From: an uncultured Prevotellaceae bacterium
Lineage (GTDB): Bacteria; Bacteroidota; Bacteroidia; Bacteroidales; Bacteroidaceae
Length of the DNA stretch: 40,725 nucleotides
Reading direction: 5' to 3'
Assembly (NCBI GenBank): GCA_902799455.1
Contig: CADCAX010000003.1
Location: 1-40,725 of the forward strand
The translations under genes were made by a program, and so were the position numbers. Positions 17,632 through 26,243 of the stretch are shown here, piece by piece. Every line of letters starts with the position of its first letter. Position 1 is the first letter of the stretch. Below the pieces are notes generated by a model. The model saw nothing but the letters and a program-made list of their open reading frames with translations, was not told the origin of the DNA and ran no database searches.

Positions 17632-20331
17632 TTAGTGTGCCTCTAACCAGTTTTTACCCCATCCTCCTTCTGCAAGAAGAGGTACAGCAAGATGGCAGGC
17701 ATTCTCCATCTCTTCCTTAACGATAGCCCCTACCCTACCCTTCTCTTCCTGAGGAACAGAAAAGATAAGTTCATCATGAACCTGTAAGAGCATTTTTGTT
17801 TTAAGACCTTCTCTTTTCAGACGTTGATAGATATGTACCATTGCCACCTTCATGATATCAGCAGCAGAACCCTGAATAGGCGCATTGACAGCATTACGTT
17901 CAGCAAAGGCACGAACAGTACCATTATTGGAATTTATGTCTGGCAGATAACGACGCCTTCCCATCAGGGTAACAGCATACCCTGTTTCCCTCACTTTTGC
18001 CTTGCATTCCTCAATAAAGTCCATCACCTTAGGAAAACTCTCAAAGTATCCGTCTATGAGAGCTTTTGCCTCCTTACGGTCTATGCTGAGATCTTGGGCA
18101 AGACCAAATGCACTTATACCATATATGATACCAAAGTTGGCACTCTTGGCTTTCCTGCGTTCTAACTTAGTAACTTCTTCTATCGGTTTATGGAATATCT
18201 TGGCAGAGGTAGCAGCATGAATATCCTGTCCATGGATGAATGCCTCAATCATATTGTTGTCACCTGATAAGGATGCCATAATACGCAGTTCTACCTGGCT
18301 GTAGTCACAAGAAAACAGTTCATCTCCAGGTTCAGGAATGAAACACTTTCGTATCTCTTTTCCATCTTCTGTACGGACTGGTATATTCTGAAGATTAGGA
18401 TCAGAAGAAGACAGACGTCCTGTTGCAGTAACACATTGGTTGAATGTTGTGTGAATGTGTCCCGTTCTTGGATTTACAAGTGTAGGAAGAACCTCTATGT
18501 ATGTGCTGAGGAGTTTTTTCATAGCACGATAAGCCAGAATCTTCTCAACAATAGGATGCTTTGATTTCAGGGAATTGAGAATCTCTTCATTGGTGACATA
18601 TTGCCCCGTCTTTGTCTTCTTGGGCTTCTCCATCAACTGTAGTTTTCCAAAGAGGATGTCACCTACCTGCTTTGGTGAAGAGATATTGAACTGTTCACCT
18701 GATAGCTGGTATATTTCTGTCTCTGTCTGCAGTAATCTGCTTGTGAGTTCCTTCTCAACCTCTTTTAGTATGTTAGTGTCAATACGAACACCATTGCTTT
18801 CCATTTCAGCCAAAACAGGTACAAGAGGCATTTCAACTTCTTTGAAGAGTTGCAACATTCCTGAAGCCTCTAAATCCCTCTCCAGTTCTGACTTCAAGTC
18901 CAATAACCTTGCTGGTTGTTCCACGTGAAACAATGTGTCAATGTATTCCCTATTGTGATGCTGATCAGGATTTTTTAGATAGTGGGCAATCATGGTGTCC
19001 CATAAATTACCTTTTATATATATACCACTGTTCTGCAATACCTGAATGGCGTATTTTGCATTTTGAACAATCTTCTCACAGCTTGTGTCAGAGAAAATCA
19101 TCTGCAATTTGTTTCTCTTCCATTCGTTGTCTGACTCGTATGAAGTCATTTTAAGATGGTAAATGGTATTTTGGTCTGTTGCAAATGAAATAGAGCATAA
19201 TTTTGCCTCAATACCGTTATTTGAGCTTCCTTCAACGCTAAAAGCAAACTTTCGGTTGTGGGCCATCAGACCACAAAAATACTCCATATCATTCTCATTT
19301 TCAATTAGTTTTACATCCTTGGATGACTGTTCTGAATTGCTGAGAATGGAAATTTTGGGCTCTTCTGGCCCCTCGGTCGCAAATTCTTCAAAGAGAGACA
19401 ACTGTCTGTTAACAGTTTTTTGCATTTCTGAGGGTTTGTTCACATCTTCTCTCCTACCCTGCCCAACACTCTTTCCTAAAAATTTTTGTGCAAAGGTTTT
19501 GAATTCCAACTCCTCAAAAATGGTTTCCAACTTTGGAATGTCAAAAGGTTTTATCTTCATCTCTTCCAAAGATGTGTTTATTGGAACATCCTGACGTATT
19601 GTAGCAAGATATTTTGACAGACGTATGTCATCTGCAGCTGTTTCAACCTTTTCGCGCATCTTACCTTTAATTTGGTCGGTGTTTTCGAGCATTTTCTCTA
19701 TACTGCCAAATTGTTGGATAAGCTTTGCCGCTGTCTTCTCCCCTACCCCAGGACATCCTTGGTAGTTATCGCTGGAGTCACCCATCAAGCCTAAAAGGTC
19801 AATAACTTGTCCAGAGTTCTCTACACCATACTTCTCACACACTTCTGCAGGACCCATGTTTTCGTAACCACCACCATGTCGTGGTCTGAAGATGTGTATC
19901 TTGTCTGTCACAAGCTGGGCATAATCCTTATCGGGTGTTAGCATGAAAACGTCCATTCCATCGCTTTCTGCAATCTTTGCAACGGTACCTATTATGTCAT
20001 CTGCTTCAAAGCCGTCAACCTGTAATATGGGCATATTCATTGCAGACAGTATTTCCTTGATAATAGGAATAGCACGACGTATATCTTCTGGAGTTTCCTC
20101 TCGTTGAGCCTTATATTCAGGAAATACCTCATGACGGAATGTCTTACCATGATCAAAGGCTATAGCAATATGCGTAGGTTTCTCCTTTACCAAGATGTCA
20201 CGAAGTGTATAACAGAACCCATAAATAGCATTCGTATTGAGTCCTTTACTGGTGATTCTTGGCGATTTCATCAAAGCATAATAGCTTCGATATATAATTG
20301 CATATGCGTCAATAAGGAATAATTTATTCAT
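17632..20331 (-). CDS. polA: DNA polymerase I with degenerate 3'-5' exonuclease domain
   Basis: 899 residues from the ATG at 20331 (a TTG at 20355 lies in the -7 box). The 5'-3' exonuclease begins MNKLFLIDAYAIIYRSYY, with VDGFEADDIIGT and LTPDKDYAQLV. The polymerase has motif A DYSQVELRIMASLSGD, motif B RRKAKSANFGIIYG and motif C QVHDELIF. The middle domain seems catalytically dead: FAFDTE-type motif I reads FAFSVE, the motif II Asp is replaced (QNAKYAIQVL), and about 40 residues including the YxxxD motif III are missing. The polymerase should act in repair and Okazaki-fragment maturation without proofreading. A parS-like site sits at that deletion. Confidence 0.95.
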   Translation of the reverse strand: MNKLFLIDAYAIIYRSYYALMKSPRITSKGLNTNAIYGFCYTLRDILVKEKPTHIAIAFDHGKTFRHEVFPEYKAQREETPEDIRRAIPIIKEILSAMNMPILQVDGFEADDIIGTVAKIAESDGMDVFMLTPDKDYAQLVTDKIHIFRPRHGGGYENMGPAEVCEKYGVENSGQVIDLLGLMGDSSDNYQGCPGVGEKTAAKLIQQFGSIEKMLENTDQIKGKMREKVETAADDIRLSKYLATIRQDVPINTSLEEMKIKPFDIPKLETIFEELEFKTFAQKFLGKSVGQGRREDVNKPSEMQKTVNRQLSLFEEFATEGPEEPKISILSNSEQSSKDVKLIENENDMEYFCGLMAHNRKFAFSVEGSSNNGIEAKLCSISFATDQNTIYHLKMTSYESDNEWKRNKLQMIFSDTSCEKIVQNAKYAIQVLQNSGIYIKGNLWDTMIAHYLKNPDQHHNREYIDTLFHVEQPARLLDLKSELERDLEASGMLQLFKEVEMPLVPVLAEMESNGVRIDTNILKEVEKELTSRLLQTETEIYQLSGEQFNISSPKQVGDILFGKLQLMEKPKKTKTGQYVTNEEILNSLKSKHPIVEKILAYRAMKKLLSTYIEVLPTLVNPRTGHIHTTFNQCVTATGRLSSSDPNLQNIPVRTEDGKEIRKCFIPEPGDELFSCDYSQVELRIMASLSGDNNMIEAFIHGQDIHAATSAKIFHKPIEEVTKLERRKAKSANFGIIYGISAFGLAQDLSIDRKEAKALIDGYFESFPKVMDFIEECKAKVRETGYAVTLMGRRRYLPDINSNNGTVRAFAERNAVNAPIQGSAADIMKVAMVHIYQRLKREGLKTKMLLQVHDELIFSVPQEEKGRVGAIVKEEMENACHLAVPLLAEGGWGKNWLEAH
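18917..18932. other. parS: parS-like site inside polA (15 of 16 bases)
   Basis: TGTTCCACGTGAAACA differs from the ParB-binding consensus TGTTTCACGTGAAACA at one base. On the coding strand it spells the residues LFHVEQ, located where the exonuclease domain has lost its third motif. Confidence 0.7.
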
Positions 20332-20352
20332 GTCGTAAAGTGTAGATGTGTG

Positions 20353-20360
20353 CAAAGTTA
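20353..20360 (-). promoter_or_regulatory. -7 box upstream of polA
   Basis: TAACTTTG on the minus strand, 21 nt before the polA ATG. No clear -33 TTTG is seen at the usual distance. The divergent ispB promoter lies 41 bp away. Confidence 0.55.
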
Positions 20361-20400
20361 ATAAAAAAATAGGAAATAGAAATTAGTATTAATGAGTTTT

Positions 20401-20431
20401 TTTGTCATTTCATTTTTTTTTAGTAACTTTG
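20401..20431 (+). promoter_or_regulatory. Promoter of the polyprenyl synthase gene
   Basis: TTTG (20401-20404), 19 nt, then TAACTTTG (20424-20431), 18 nt before the ATG at 20450. Confidence 0.75.
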
Positions 20432-20449
20432 CATCCACAATCATAGAAA

Positions 20450-21430
20450 ATGAGAGATTTTTTATCCATAATAAAGCATCCTATTGAGGTGGAATTGAAT
20501 GAATTCACCGCAATGTATAATGCATCTCTGGAACACAAGGAAGGCATCTTAAAGCAGGCTTTAGATTATGTTAAGCAGCGTAAGGGAAAAGGTATGCGTC
20601 CTATGTTGCTCCTATTAACTGCAAAGCTATATGGTACAGTTAATGAAACAACATTTCGTGCTGGTATAGGATTAGAGATGTTACATACTGCCACGCTTAT
20701 CCATGATGACATTGTAGACGAATCATCAACACGTCGTGGTCAGGCCTCCGTAAATGCTATATATGACAATAAAATTGCCGTTTTAGTCGGTGATTATATC
20801 CTTTCAACTGCCCTTATTAATGTTTCTAACAGTAAAGATATAGAGATAATTAAACTGCTTTCTGTTTTAGGTCAGACTCTTTCTGATGGAGAAATCCTTC
20901 AGCTCACCAGTAATGTTTCGGAGGATATCTCTGAACAAGCATACTATGAGGTAATAAGAAAAAAGACAGCAGCATTGTTTGAAGCTGCCAGTTCTATGGG
21001 TGCAATGTCTGTAAATGCATCGGTAGATTCGGTAGAAAAAGCACGTTTATTTGGTCAAAAGATAGGCATGATTTTCCAGATTAGGGATGATATCTTCGAC
21101 TATTATGATTCAGGTGCTATAGGCAAACCCACAGGAAATGATATGCTGGAGGGAAAGTTAACTTTGCCTGCTATTTATGCTATTCTTTCTTCTGATAATA
21201 GTGAGATGAAAAAAATAGCTATGGATGTAAAATCATGTAAGGCTTCTCCTGAAGAAATTGCCCGTTTAATCGTATTTACAAAGGAACAGGGCGGAATAAA
21301 ATACGCAGAAGATAAGATGATGGAGATACGTGGAGAAGCATTAGAATTAATAAATAAAGAGGTACACGATTCCAGCCTAAAAGAAGCTTTAACCGCATAC
21401 CTCGATTATGCTATTGAAAGAGATAGGTAA
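20450..21430 (+). CDS. ispB: Polyprenyl (octaprenyl-type) diphosphate synthase
   Basis: 326 residues. It is a trans-isoprenyl diphosphate synthase with KGKGMRPMLLLL (diphosphate binding), the first Asp-rich motif LIHDDIVDESSTRRG and the second QIRDDIFDYYDSGAIGKPTGNDMLEGKLTLP. It extends farnesyl or geranylgeranyl diphosphate with isopentenyl units in the cytoplasm, probably for the side chain of menaquinone, which the fumarate reductase in this window uses. Small residues near the first motif suggest a long product, but chain length cannot be read reliably. The gene converges with deoC with a 2-nt gap. The symbol is by family. Confidence 0.9.
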   Translation: MRDFLSIIKHPIEVELNEFTAMYNASLEHKEGILKQALDYVKQRKGKGMRPMLLLLTAKLYGTVNETTFRAGIGLEMLHTATLIHDDIVDESSTRRGQASVNAIYDNKIAVLVGDYILSTALINVSNSKDIEIIKLLSVLGQTLSDGEILQLTSNVSEDISEQAYYEVIRKKTAALFEAASSMGAMSVNASVDSVEKARLFGQKIGMIFQIRDDIFDYYDSGAIGKPTGNDMLEGKLTLPAIYAILSSDNSEMKKIAMDVKSCKASPEEIARLIVFTKEQGGIKYAEDKMMEIRGEALELINKEVHDSSLKEALTAYLDYAIERDR

Positions 21431-21432
21431 AA

Positions 21433-22233
21433 TTATCCCATTTCTTCGATTAATATATCTGCTAATCTTGATGTTCCCAGACGGAATAATCGATTATTAA
21501 GCCATTTTTCGCCCAGGACCTCTTTTACAATAGTATAATATATTATTGCATCCATTGTAGAATTTATTCCTCCTGCAGGCTTAAATCCGACCATTCTACC
21601 TTCTTTTTCATAATACTCCTTTATGCATTGGCACATTATGTATGCTGCTTCTGGTGTTGCAGATATCTTCTCTTTTCCTGTACTTGTTTTAATATAATCT
21701 GCTCCTGCATTCATAGCTAGAAAAGATGCTTTTCGTATGTTCTCAGGTGTTTTCAGGCATCCTGTTTCAAGTATTACCTTTAATGGAACATCAGGCCCAC
21801 AAACAGCCTTCATTTCGGTGATTTCATCGGTAACACTCTGCTCATCACCACTCAGAAATTTTCCTACTGGCATGACCATATCTATTTCTGTAGCTCCATC
21901 TTTAATAGCTAAAGCAGTTTCTATTGTTTTTACTTCCAGGAATGTTTGAGAACTTGGAAAACTACCGCTTACACATGCTATTTCTATACCTTCTACCTGA
22001 AGATATTCTTTTACGACCTCAGCATAGCAAGGATAAACACAAATTGTTGCTGGATGAGGTAAGTCAGGTCTTTCATCGTCCCATTTGTTTACTTTGTCTA
22101 CGAATGAGATAATGCTTTGTTCACTATCTGTACATTTCAGACTTGTATATTCGATGGAACCGAATAGAAATCTCTTAACATCTTGGGTGTCGTTTTCACT
22201 TGCTTTCGCAATTATTTCTTTCAACTCTTTCAT
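21433..22233 (-). CDS. deoC: Deoxyribose-phosphate aldolase
   Basis: 266 residues. It splits 2-deoxyribose-5-phosphate into glyceraldehyde-3-phosphate and acetaldehyde in nucleoside breakdown. Visible motifs are ATICVYPCYAEVVKEYL, ATEIDMVMPVGKFL, LKVILETGCL, the Schiff-base lysine in DYIKTSTGK, and GFKPAGGI with the second catalytic lysine. It belongs to the longer DeoC type. Its ATG lies 1 nt after the uvrC stop, so translation is probably coupled. Confidence 0.95.
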   Translation of the reverse strand: MKELKEIIAKASENDTQDVKRFLFGSIEYTSLKCTDSEQSIISFVDKVNKWDDERPDLPHPATICVYPCYAEVVKEYLQVEGIEIACVSGSFPSSQTFLEVKTIETALAIKDGATEIDMVMPVGKFLSGDEQSVTDEITEMKAVCGPDVPLKVILETGCLKTPENIRKASFLAMNAGADYIKTSTGKEKISATPEAAYIMCQCIKEYYEKEGRMVGFKPAGGINSTMDAIIYYTIVKEVLGEKWLNNRLFRLGTSRLADILIEEMG

Positions 22234-22234
22234 A

Positions 22235-24088
22235 TTATTTAAAGTGTTTAATTAATAATTCTGTTTTTGTCTTTCCAACCAATGAAATGATTTCATTATA
22301 GTTGTTGTTTTTTATTGCTTCCTGTAATCTTTTAATGCTCTTGAAATGTTGAAGCAATATCTCCTTTGTTTTGGGACCAATGCCGGAGATATCGTCTAAT
22401 TCTGAATGTAAAGCATGTTTTGAACGCTTATCCCTATGGAAAGATATAGCATATCTATGAACCTCATCCTGCATCTGAGTTAAGCATCTGAACAGTTCAC
22501 TTTCTGGTTTCAATTGAATTGTTATACATTCGGTCTTTTCGTCATTTTCTGGTTTTAAGAAGAGTAATTCCTGAGTTCTATGCTTGTCATTCTTTGCAAG
22601 TCCTGCTATAGGAATATATAAATCCAGCTCATTTGTAACAACTTCCTCTACGCAATGCATTTGTCCGATTCCACCATCACAGATAATGAGGTCGGGTAGG
22701 GGATTGTCTTTATTGCTATATCTTCTTCTTACGACTTCTTGCATAGAAGCATAGTCATCCATACCTTCAACGGTCTTGATGTTGTACTTACGATAATCCT
22801 TAGTGGATTTTTTCATTCCTTTATATACAACACATCCAGCAACAGCATCTGAACCAGATATATTGGAATTGTCGAATAATTCAATATGATATGGAATCTT
22901 TGGCAGGTCCAGTTTCTGTTGCAAATCCTTCATTAGACGGGTGTATTTCTGTTCAGGATTAAGCTTGTCACTTTGCTTCAGTCTGTCAACCCTGTATTGC
23001 CTGCAGTTCAGATAGGATAGTTCAATCAAATGGTGTTTGTCTCCTCGCTGTGGTACAAAAAAGGTTGTCTCTGGAAGATTCCATTTAATCTCGAATGGTA
23101 CAAGAATCTCCTTTGCTTTTGATTGAAATCTTTCACGTATTTCTATAATAGCAGAAACGAGAAGATCCTCTTCTGATTCGTCTAACTTTTGTTTGTACTC
23201 GTAAGTAAAAGATTGGTTTATTGCCCCATTCTTCACATGCATATAATTAATGAATAGGGTAGGGGAGTTCTCATTATCTATAGTGAAGACATCAACGTTT
23301 GTAATGGTGTTGCTAACAACCTCACTCTTTGCACAGAATTGTTCTATTAATAAGAGCTGTTTCTTAAAGCCTTCAGCATCCTCAAAACGAAGTTCCTCAG
23401 CAGCCACATTCATGTCTGTTTTGATATGCGATATAATATCTTGAGTATTGCCTTTTAAAATTTCTCGTGCCTGGGAAATATTATTTTGGTAATCCTCCCA
23501 CGTTTGTTTTCCTATGCATGGAGCCCCACAATTTTTTATGTGATATTCCAAACAGGGTTTGTATTTCCCTGCTATGATACCTTCCTTAGTTATCGGGAAT
23601 CTGCATGTCCTGGGACGATACAATTTTTTTATTAAATCCAATACAGCATACATAGACCCTAAGTGAGAATATGGTCCGTAGTATGTGCCATATTTTTTGT
23701 TTATTGTTCTAGTCTTAAATATACGTGGGAAATACTCTCCAGTAATACATATTGAAGGATAAGTCTTTCCGTCTTTTAATAGAACATTATATCTTGGGTT
23801 ATATTTCTTTATGAGAGAGTTTTCAAGCAGCAAAGCATCCTCTTCTGTATTCACAACAGTATAGGAAATGTTATAAATCTTTGAGACCAGAACTTTTGTT
23901 TTAAATCTGTCAACCTCGGTGTGAAAGTATGAGCTAACCCTGCTCTTGAGATTCTTAGCTTTCCCCACATAAATAATTACCCCATTCACGTCATAAAACT
24001 GATATGAACCAGGTTTTTCGGGCATTGCTGCCACAATGTTTTTGAGGTAAGACAACCTCTCGTCATTCTTATGTTTCACGTGAAACAA
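22235..24088 (-). CDS. uvrC: Excinuclease ABC subunit C
   Basis: Up to 617 residues. The GIY-YIG nuclease is at the N-terminus (KPGSYQFYDVNGVIIYVGKAKNLKSRV) and makes the 3' incision. A UVR segment follows (AAEELRFEDAEGFKKQL). The RNase H-like 5' nuclease has IELFDNSNISGSDAVAGCVV and LIICDGGIGQ, and a helix-hairpin-helix pair closes the chain (ISGIGPKTKEILLQHF). It cuts both sides of UvrAB-marked lesions. The start is not an ATG: TTG at 24088 or GTG at 24079, both inside or at the edge of a perfect parS, so the N-terminus MFHVKH is encoded by the ParB site. Confidence 0.95.
   Translation of the reverse strand: MFHVKHKNDERLSYLKNIVAAMPEKPGSYQFYDVNGVIIYVGKAKNLKSRVSSYFHTEVDRFKTKVLVSKIYNISYTVVNTEEDALLLENSLIKKYNPRYNVLLKDGKTYPSICITGEYFPRIFKTRTINKKYGTYYGPYSHLGSMYAVLDLIKKLYRPRTCRFPITKEGIIAGKYKPCLEYHIKNCGAPCIGKQTWEDYQNNISQAREILKGNTQDIISHIKTDMNVAAEELRFEDAEGFKKQLLLIEQFCAKSEVVSNTITNVDVFTIDNENSPTLFINYMHVKNGAINQSFTYEYKQKLDESEEDLLVSAIIEIRERFQSKAKEILVPFEIKWNLPETTFFVPQRGDKHHLIELSYLNCRQYRVDRLKQSDKLNPEQKYTRLMKDLQQKLDLPKIPYHIELFDNSNISGSDAVAGCVVYKGMKKSTKDYRKYNIKTVEGMDDYASMQEVVRRRYSNKDNPLPDLIICDGGIGQMHCVEEVVTNELDLYIPIAGLAKNDKHRTQELLFLKPENDEKTECITIQLKPESELFRCLTQMQDEVHRYAISFHRDKRSKHALHSELDDISGIGPKTKEILLQHFKSIKRLQEAIKNNNYNEIISLVGKTKTELLIKHFK
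24072..24087. other. parS: Perfect parS centromere site
   Basis: TGTTTCACGTGAAACA, identical to the ParB-binding consensus, a 16-bp palindrome. It overlaps the first codons of uvrC. Exact half-sites follow at 24130-24137, 24150-24157 and 24196-24203. Confidence 0.9.
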
Positions 24089-24129
24089 TGGTTTGTTAAA
24101 GTGTTGATATACAGTCTGTTAAACAAATC

Positions 24130-24203
24130 GTGAAACATTTTAAATATTATGTTTCACGGGCGTGGAACGCCCGATTTTACTAAGCTTTTAGCACCGTGAA
24201 ACA
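24130..24203. repeat. Cluster of three parS half-sites
   Basis: GTGAAACA at 24130-24137, TGTTTCAC at 24150-24157 and GTGAAACA at 24196-24203. The second is followed by GGGC and GTGGAACG, so 24150-24169 looks like a parS whose two arms are pushed apart by 4 bp. Confidence 0.6.
24157..24173. other. Hairpin between mnmG and uvrC
   Basis: A perfect 7-bp stem CGGGCGT/ACGCCCG with a GGA loop. No T run follows on the transcribed (minus) strand, so it is not a standard terminator. It may be an attenuating hairpin or part of the decayed parS. Confidence 0.5.
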
Positions 24204-24205
24204 TC

Positions 24206-26086
24206 TTATCTTTTCATCAAAACCAATAGGACATTGATGTCTGATGGAGATACTCCTGGGATACGAGAAGCCTGTGCTAATGTTTCAGGGTTTATAGATG
24301 TCAGTTTTTGGCGAGCCTCAGTTGAAAGGCTTTGTATATTTTCGTAGTTGAAATGATTGCGGATATGAATGTTTTCAAGTCTATGCATTTTTTCTGCAGT
24401 AGCTTTTTCACGTTCTATATACCCTGCATATTTTATGTATGTCTCAGCAGATTTTATTACCTCCATTCTATCCAACTCTGGTATCTTATTAATGTAATCG
24501 CAAAGGTGGGGTAGGGTAGGGTATAATTCATTTAATTCTACCTCAGGCCTGGAGATAATCTCGCTTACAAGTTTTCCCTTTATTTTTTTGTTGTCACAGT
24601 ATGAAATGATATGGTCAACTCTTTCTTGTTTAGTTTTCCATATATCATATCGCTCTTTAGTTGCTAAACCTATCTTATATGCTTTGTCGGTAAGTCTTGA
24701 GTCTGCATTATCTTGTCGTAAAAGAATACGATACTCAGCTCTGGATGTAAACATACGATAAGGTTCATCAACTCCTTTTGTCACAAGGTCGTCAATGAGA
24801 ACACCTATATAAGCTTCATCTCGTGAGAGGGTGAAAGAAGAGGTGAAATCTTTGTCAGCAGAATTCCTGCCAGCATACAGAGTGGCATTTATGCCTGCCA
24901 TAATACCTTGTGCAGCTGCCTCCTCATAGCCTGTTGTGCCATTTACCTGTCCTGCAAAGAACAATCCATTACATTTCTTTGACATCAGGGAATGATAAAG
25001 CTGTGTAGGATCAAAGAAATCATATTCTATTGCATAACCTGGGCGATAGATTTTGATATCTCGCAGGGCAGGAATTTTTTTTAGAGCCTCCAGCTGTATT
25101 TCCATAGGCAGAGAGGACGAAAAACCATTGAGATACATTTCGTTTGTGTTCGTCCCTTCTGGTTCCAAAAAGAGTGGATGGTGATCTTTATCGGGAAAAG
25201 TATGTAGTTTTGTTTCAATAGAAGGACAGTAACGAGGTCCTATGGATTTTATCTGTCCATTGTATAGTGGTGAGTCAGCAAATCCTGATTTAAGTATCTC
25301 GTGACATTCTGGGGTTGTATTAAGTAACCAGCATGAAAGTTGCTCCAGATATGGTTGTTTTGGGTTTTCAGATGAATTTTGAAGAAAACTGAAAAGACCT
25401 GCGACTTCTTCTCCTGGTTGCTCTGTAGTATCTTCAAAATGGATGGAACGTTTATCAATACGTACAGGTGTGCCTGTTTTCATGCGTGCAGACTTAATAC
25501 CAAGTGAATTGATATTTTCCGTAAGATGTAATGCAGCAGGTTCTGCACATCGTCCACCTGAAATCATCTTCCTTCCAACATGCATTATACCATTTAAAAA
25601 TGTTCCTGCTGTGATTACTACACATGGAGCATGAAGTATGTTTCCCCAGATAGTTTTCACCCCAGAAACTGATGGTATATTACCTGAAGAGTTGGTCTCT
25701 ACAATAAGCTCTTCAACCTGGTCCTGCCAAATATCTAAATTATCGGTGGAATCGAGAATTTCCCGCCATTTCCAGATAAACTTTTCTCTATCGCATTGAG
25801 CTCGTGGACTCCACATTGCAGGACCTTTGCTCTTGTTGAGCATACGGAATTGGATAGCTGTTGAATCTGTAACTATTCCCATGCCTCCACCAAGAGCATC
25901 AATTTCCCTAACAATTTGTCCTTTTGCAATGCCACCGACAGCAGGGTTACACGACATCTGTGCAATCTTGTTCATGTCCATCGTGATAAGGCATGTATGA
26001 GCTCCCATACATGCAGCAGCATGAGCAGCCTCGCATCCAGCATGCCCTCCTCCTACAACGATGACATCATATGAAAAGTTTTCCAT
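24206..26086 (-). CDS. mnmG: tRNA uridine-5-carboxymethylaminomethyl modification enzyme MnmG (GidA)
   Basis: 626 residues. The FAD-binding Rossmann motif is VVGGGHAGCEAAHAAA. Further MnmG signatures are SCNPAVGGIAKGQIVREIDALGG, GTFLNGIMHVG, SGGRCAEPA, RMKTGTPVRID and the FAGQVNGTTGYEEAAAQG region, followed by SRAEYRILLRQDNADSRLT. With MnmE it installs the cmnm5 group at U34 of several tRNAs. The gene is origin-linked in many bacteria. A -7 box (TACTTTTG, 26104-26111) lies 17 nt upstream. Confidence 0.97.
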   Translation of the reverse strand: MENFSYDVIVVGGGHAGCEAAHAAACMGAHTCLITMDMNKIAQMSCNPAVGGIAKGQIVREIDALGGGMGIVTDSTAIQFRMLNKSKGPAMWSPRAQCDREKFIWKWREILDSTDNLDIWQDQVEELIVETNSSGNIPSVSGVKTIWGNILHAPCVVITAGTFLNGIMHVGRKMISGGRCAEPAALHLTENINSLGIKSARMKTGTPVRIDKRSIHFEDTTEQPGEEVAGLFSFLQNSSENPKQPYLEQLSCWLLNTTPECHEILKSGFADSPLYNGQIKSIGPRYCPSIETKLHTFPDKDHHPLFLEPEGTNTNEMYLNGFSSSLPMEIQLEALKKIPALRDIKIYRPGYAIEYDFFDPTQLYHSLMSKKCNGLFFAGQVNGTTGYEEAAAQGIMAGINATLYAGRNSADKDFTSSFTLSRDEAYIGVLIDDLVTKGVDEPYRMFTSRAEYRILLRQDNADSRLTDKAYKIGLATKERYDIWKTKQERVDHIISYCDNKKIKGKLVSEIISRPEVELNELYPTLPHLCDYINKIPELDRMEVIKSAETYIKYAGYIEREKATAEKMHRLENIHIRNHFNYENIQSLSTEARQKLTSINPETLAQASRIPGVSPSDINVLLVLMKR

Positions 26087-26103
26087 TTTGATAAATTTTG
26101 GTG

Positions 26104-26111
26104 CAAAAGTA
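26104..26111 (-). promoter_or_regulatory. -7 box upstream of mnmG
   Basis: TACTTTTG on the minus strand, 17 nt before the mnmG ATG. No convincing -33 TTTG is present at the usual spacing. Confidence 0.5.
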
Positions 26112-26142
26112 ATCTTTTTTTTTGAATTTCTTGTCTATTTTC

Positions 26143-26173
26143 TTTGAAAATTCGCTTTTTCTTATTATCTTTG
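26143..26173 (+). promoter_or_regulatory. Promoter of the fumarate reductase/succinate dehydrogenase operon
   Basis: TTTG (26143-26146), 19 nt, then TATCTTTG (26166-26173). The leader to the first ATG is about 65 nt. Confidence 0.72.
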
Positions 26174-26243
26174 TCCCCGAAATACGTGTAGTTAACGTAA
26201 AACTTATCTTAACTTAACAAAAATATCTTAACAACAAAAGCTT

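Noticed and set aside
20332..20355. Longer PolA start at a TTG; similar TTG starts at 1540 (uraA) and 3404 (rhomboid)
   Set aside because: Each TTG is the last part of a TAnnTTTG promoter box, so it is probably upstream of or at the transcription start.
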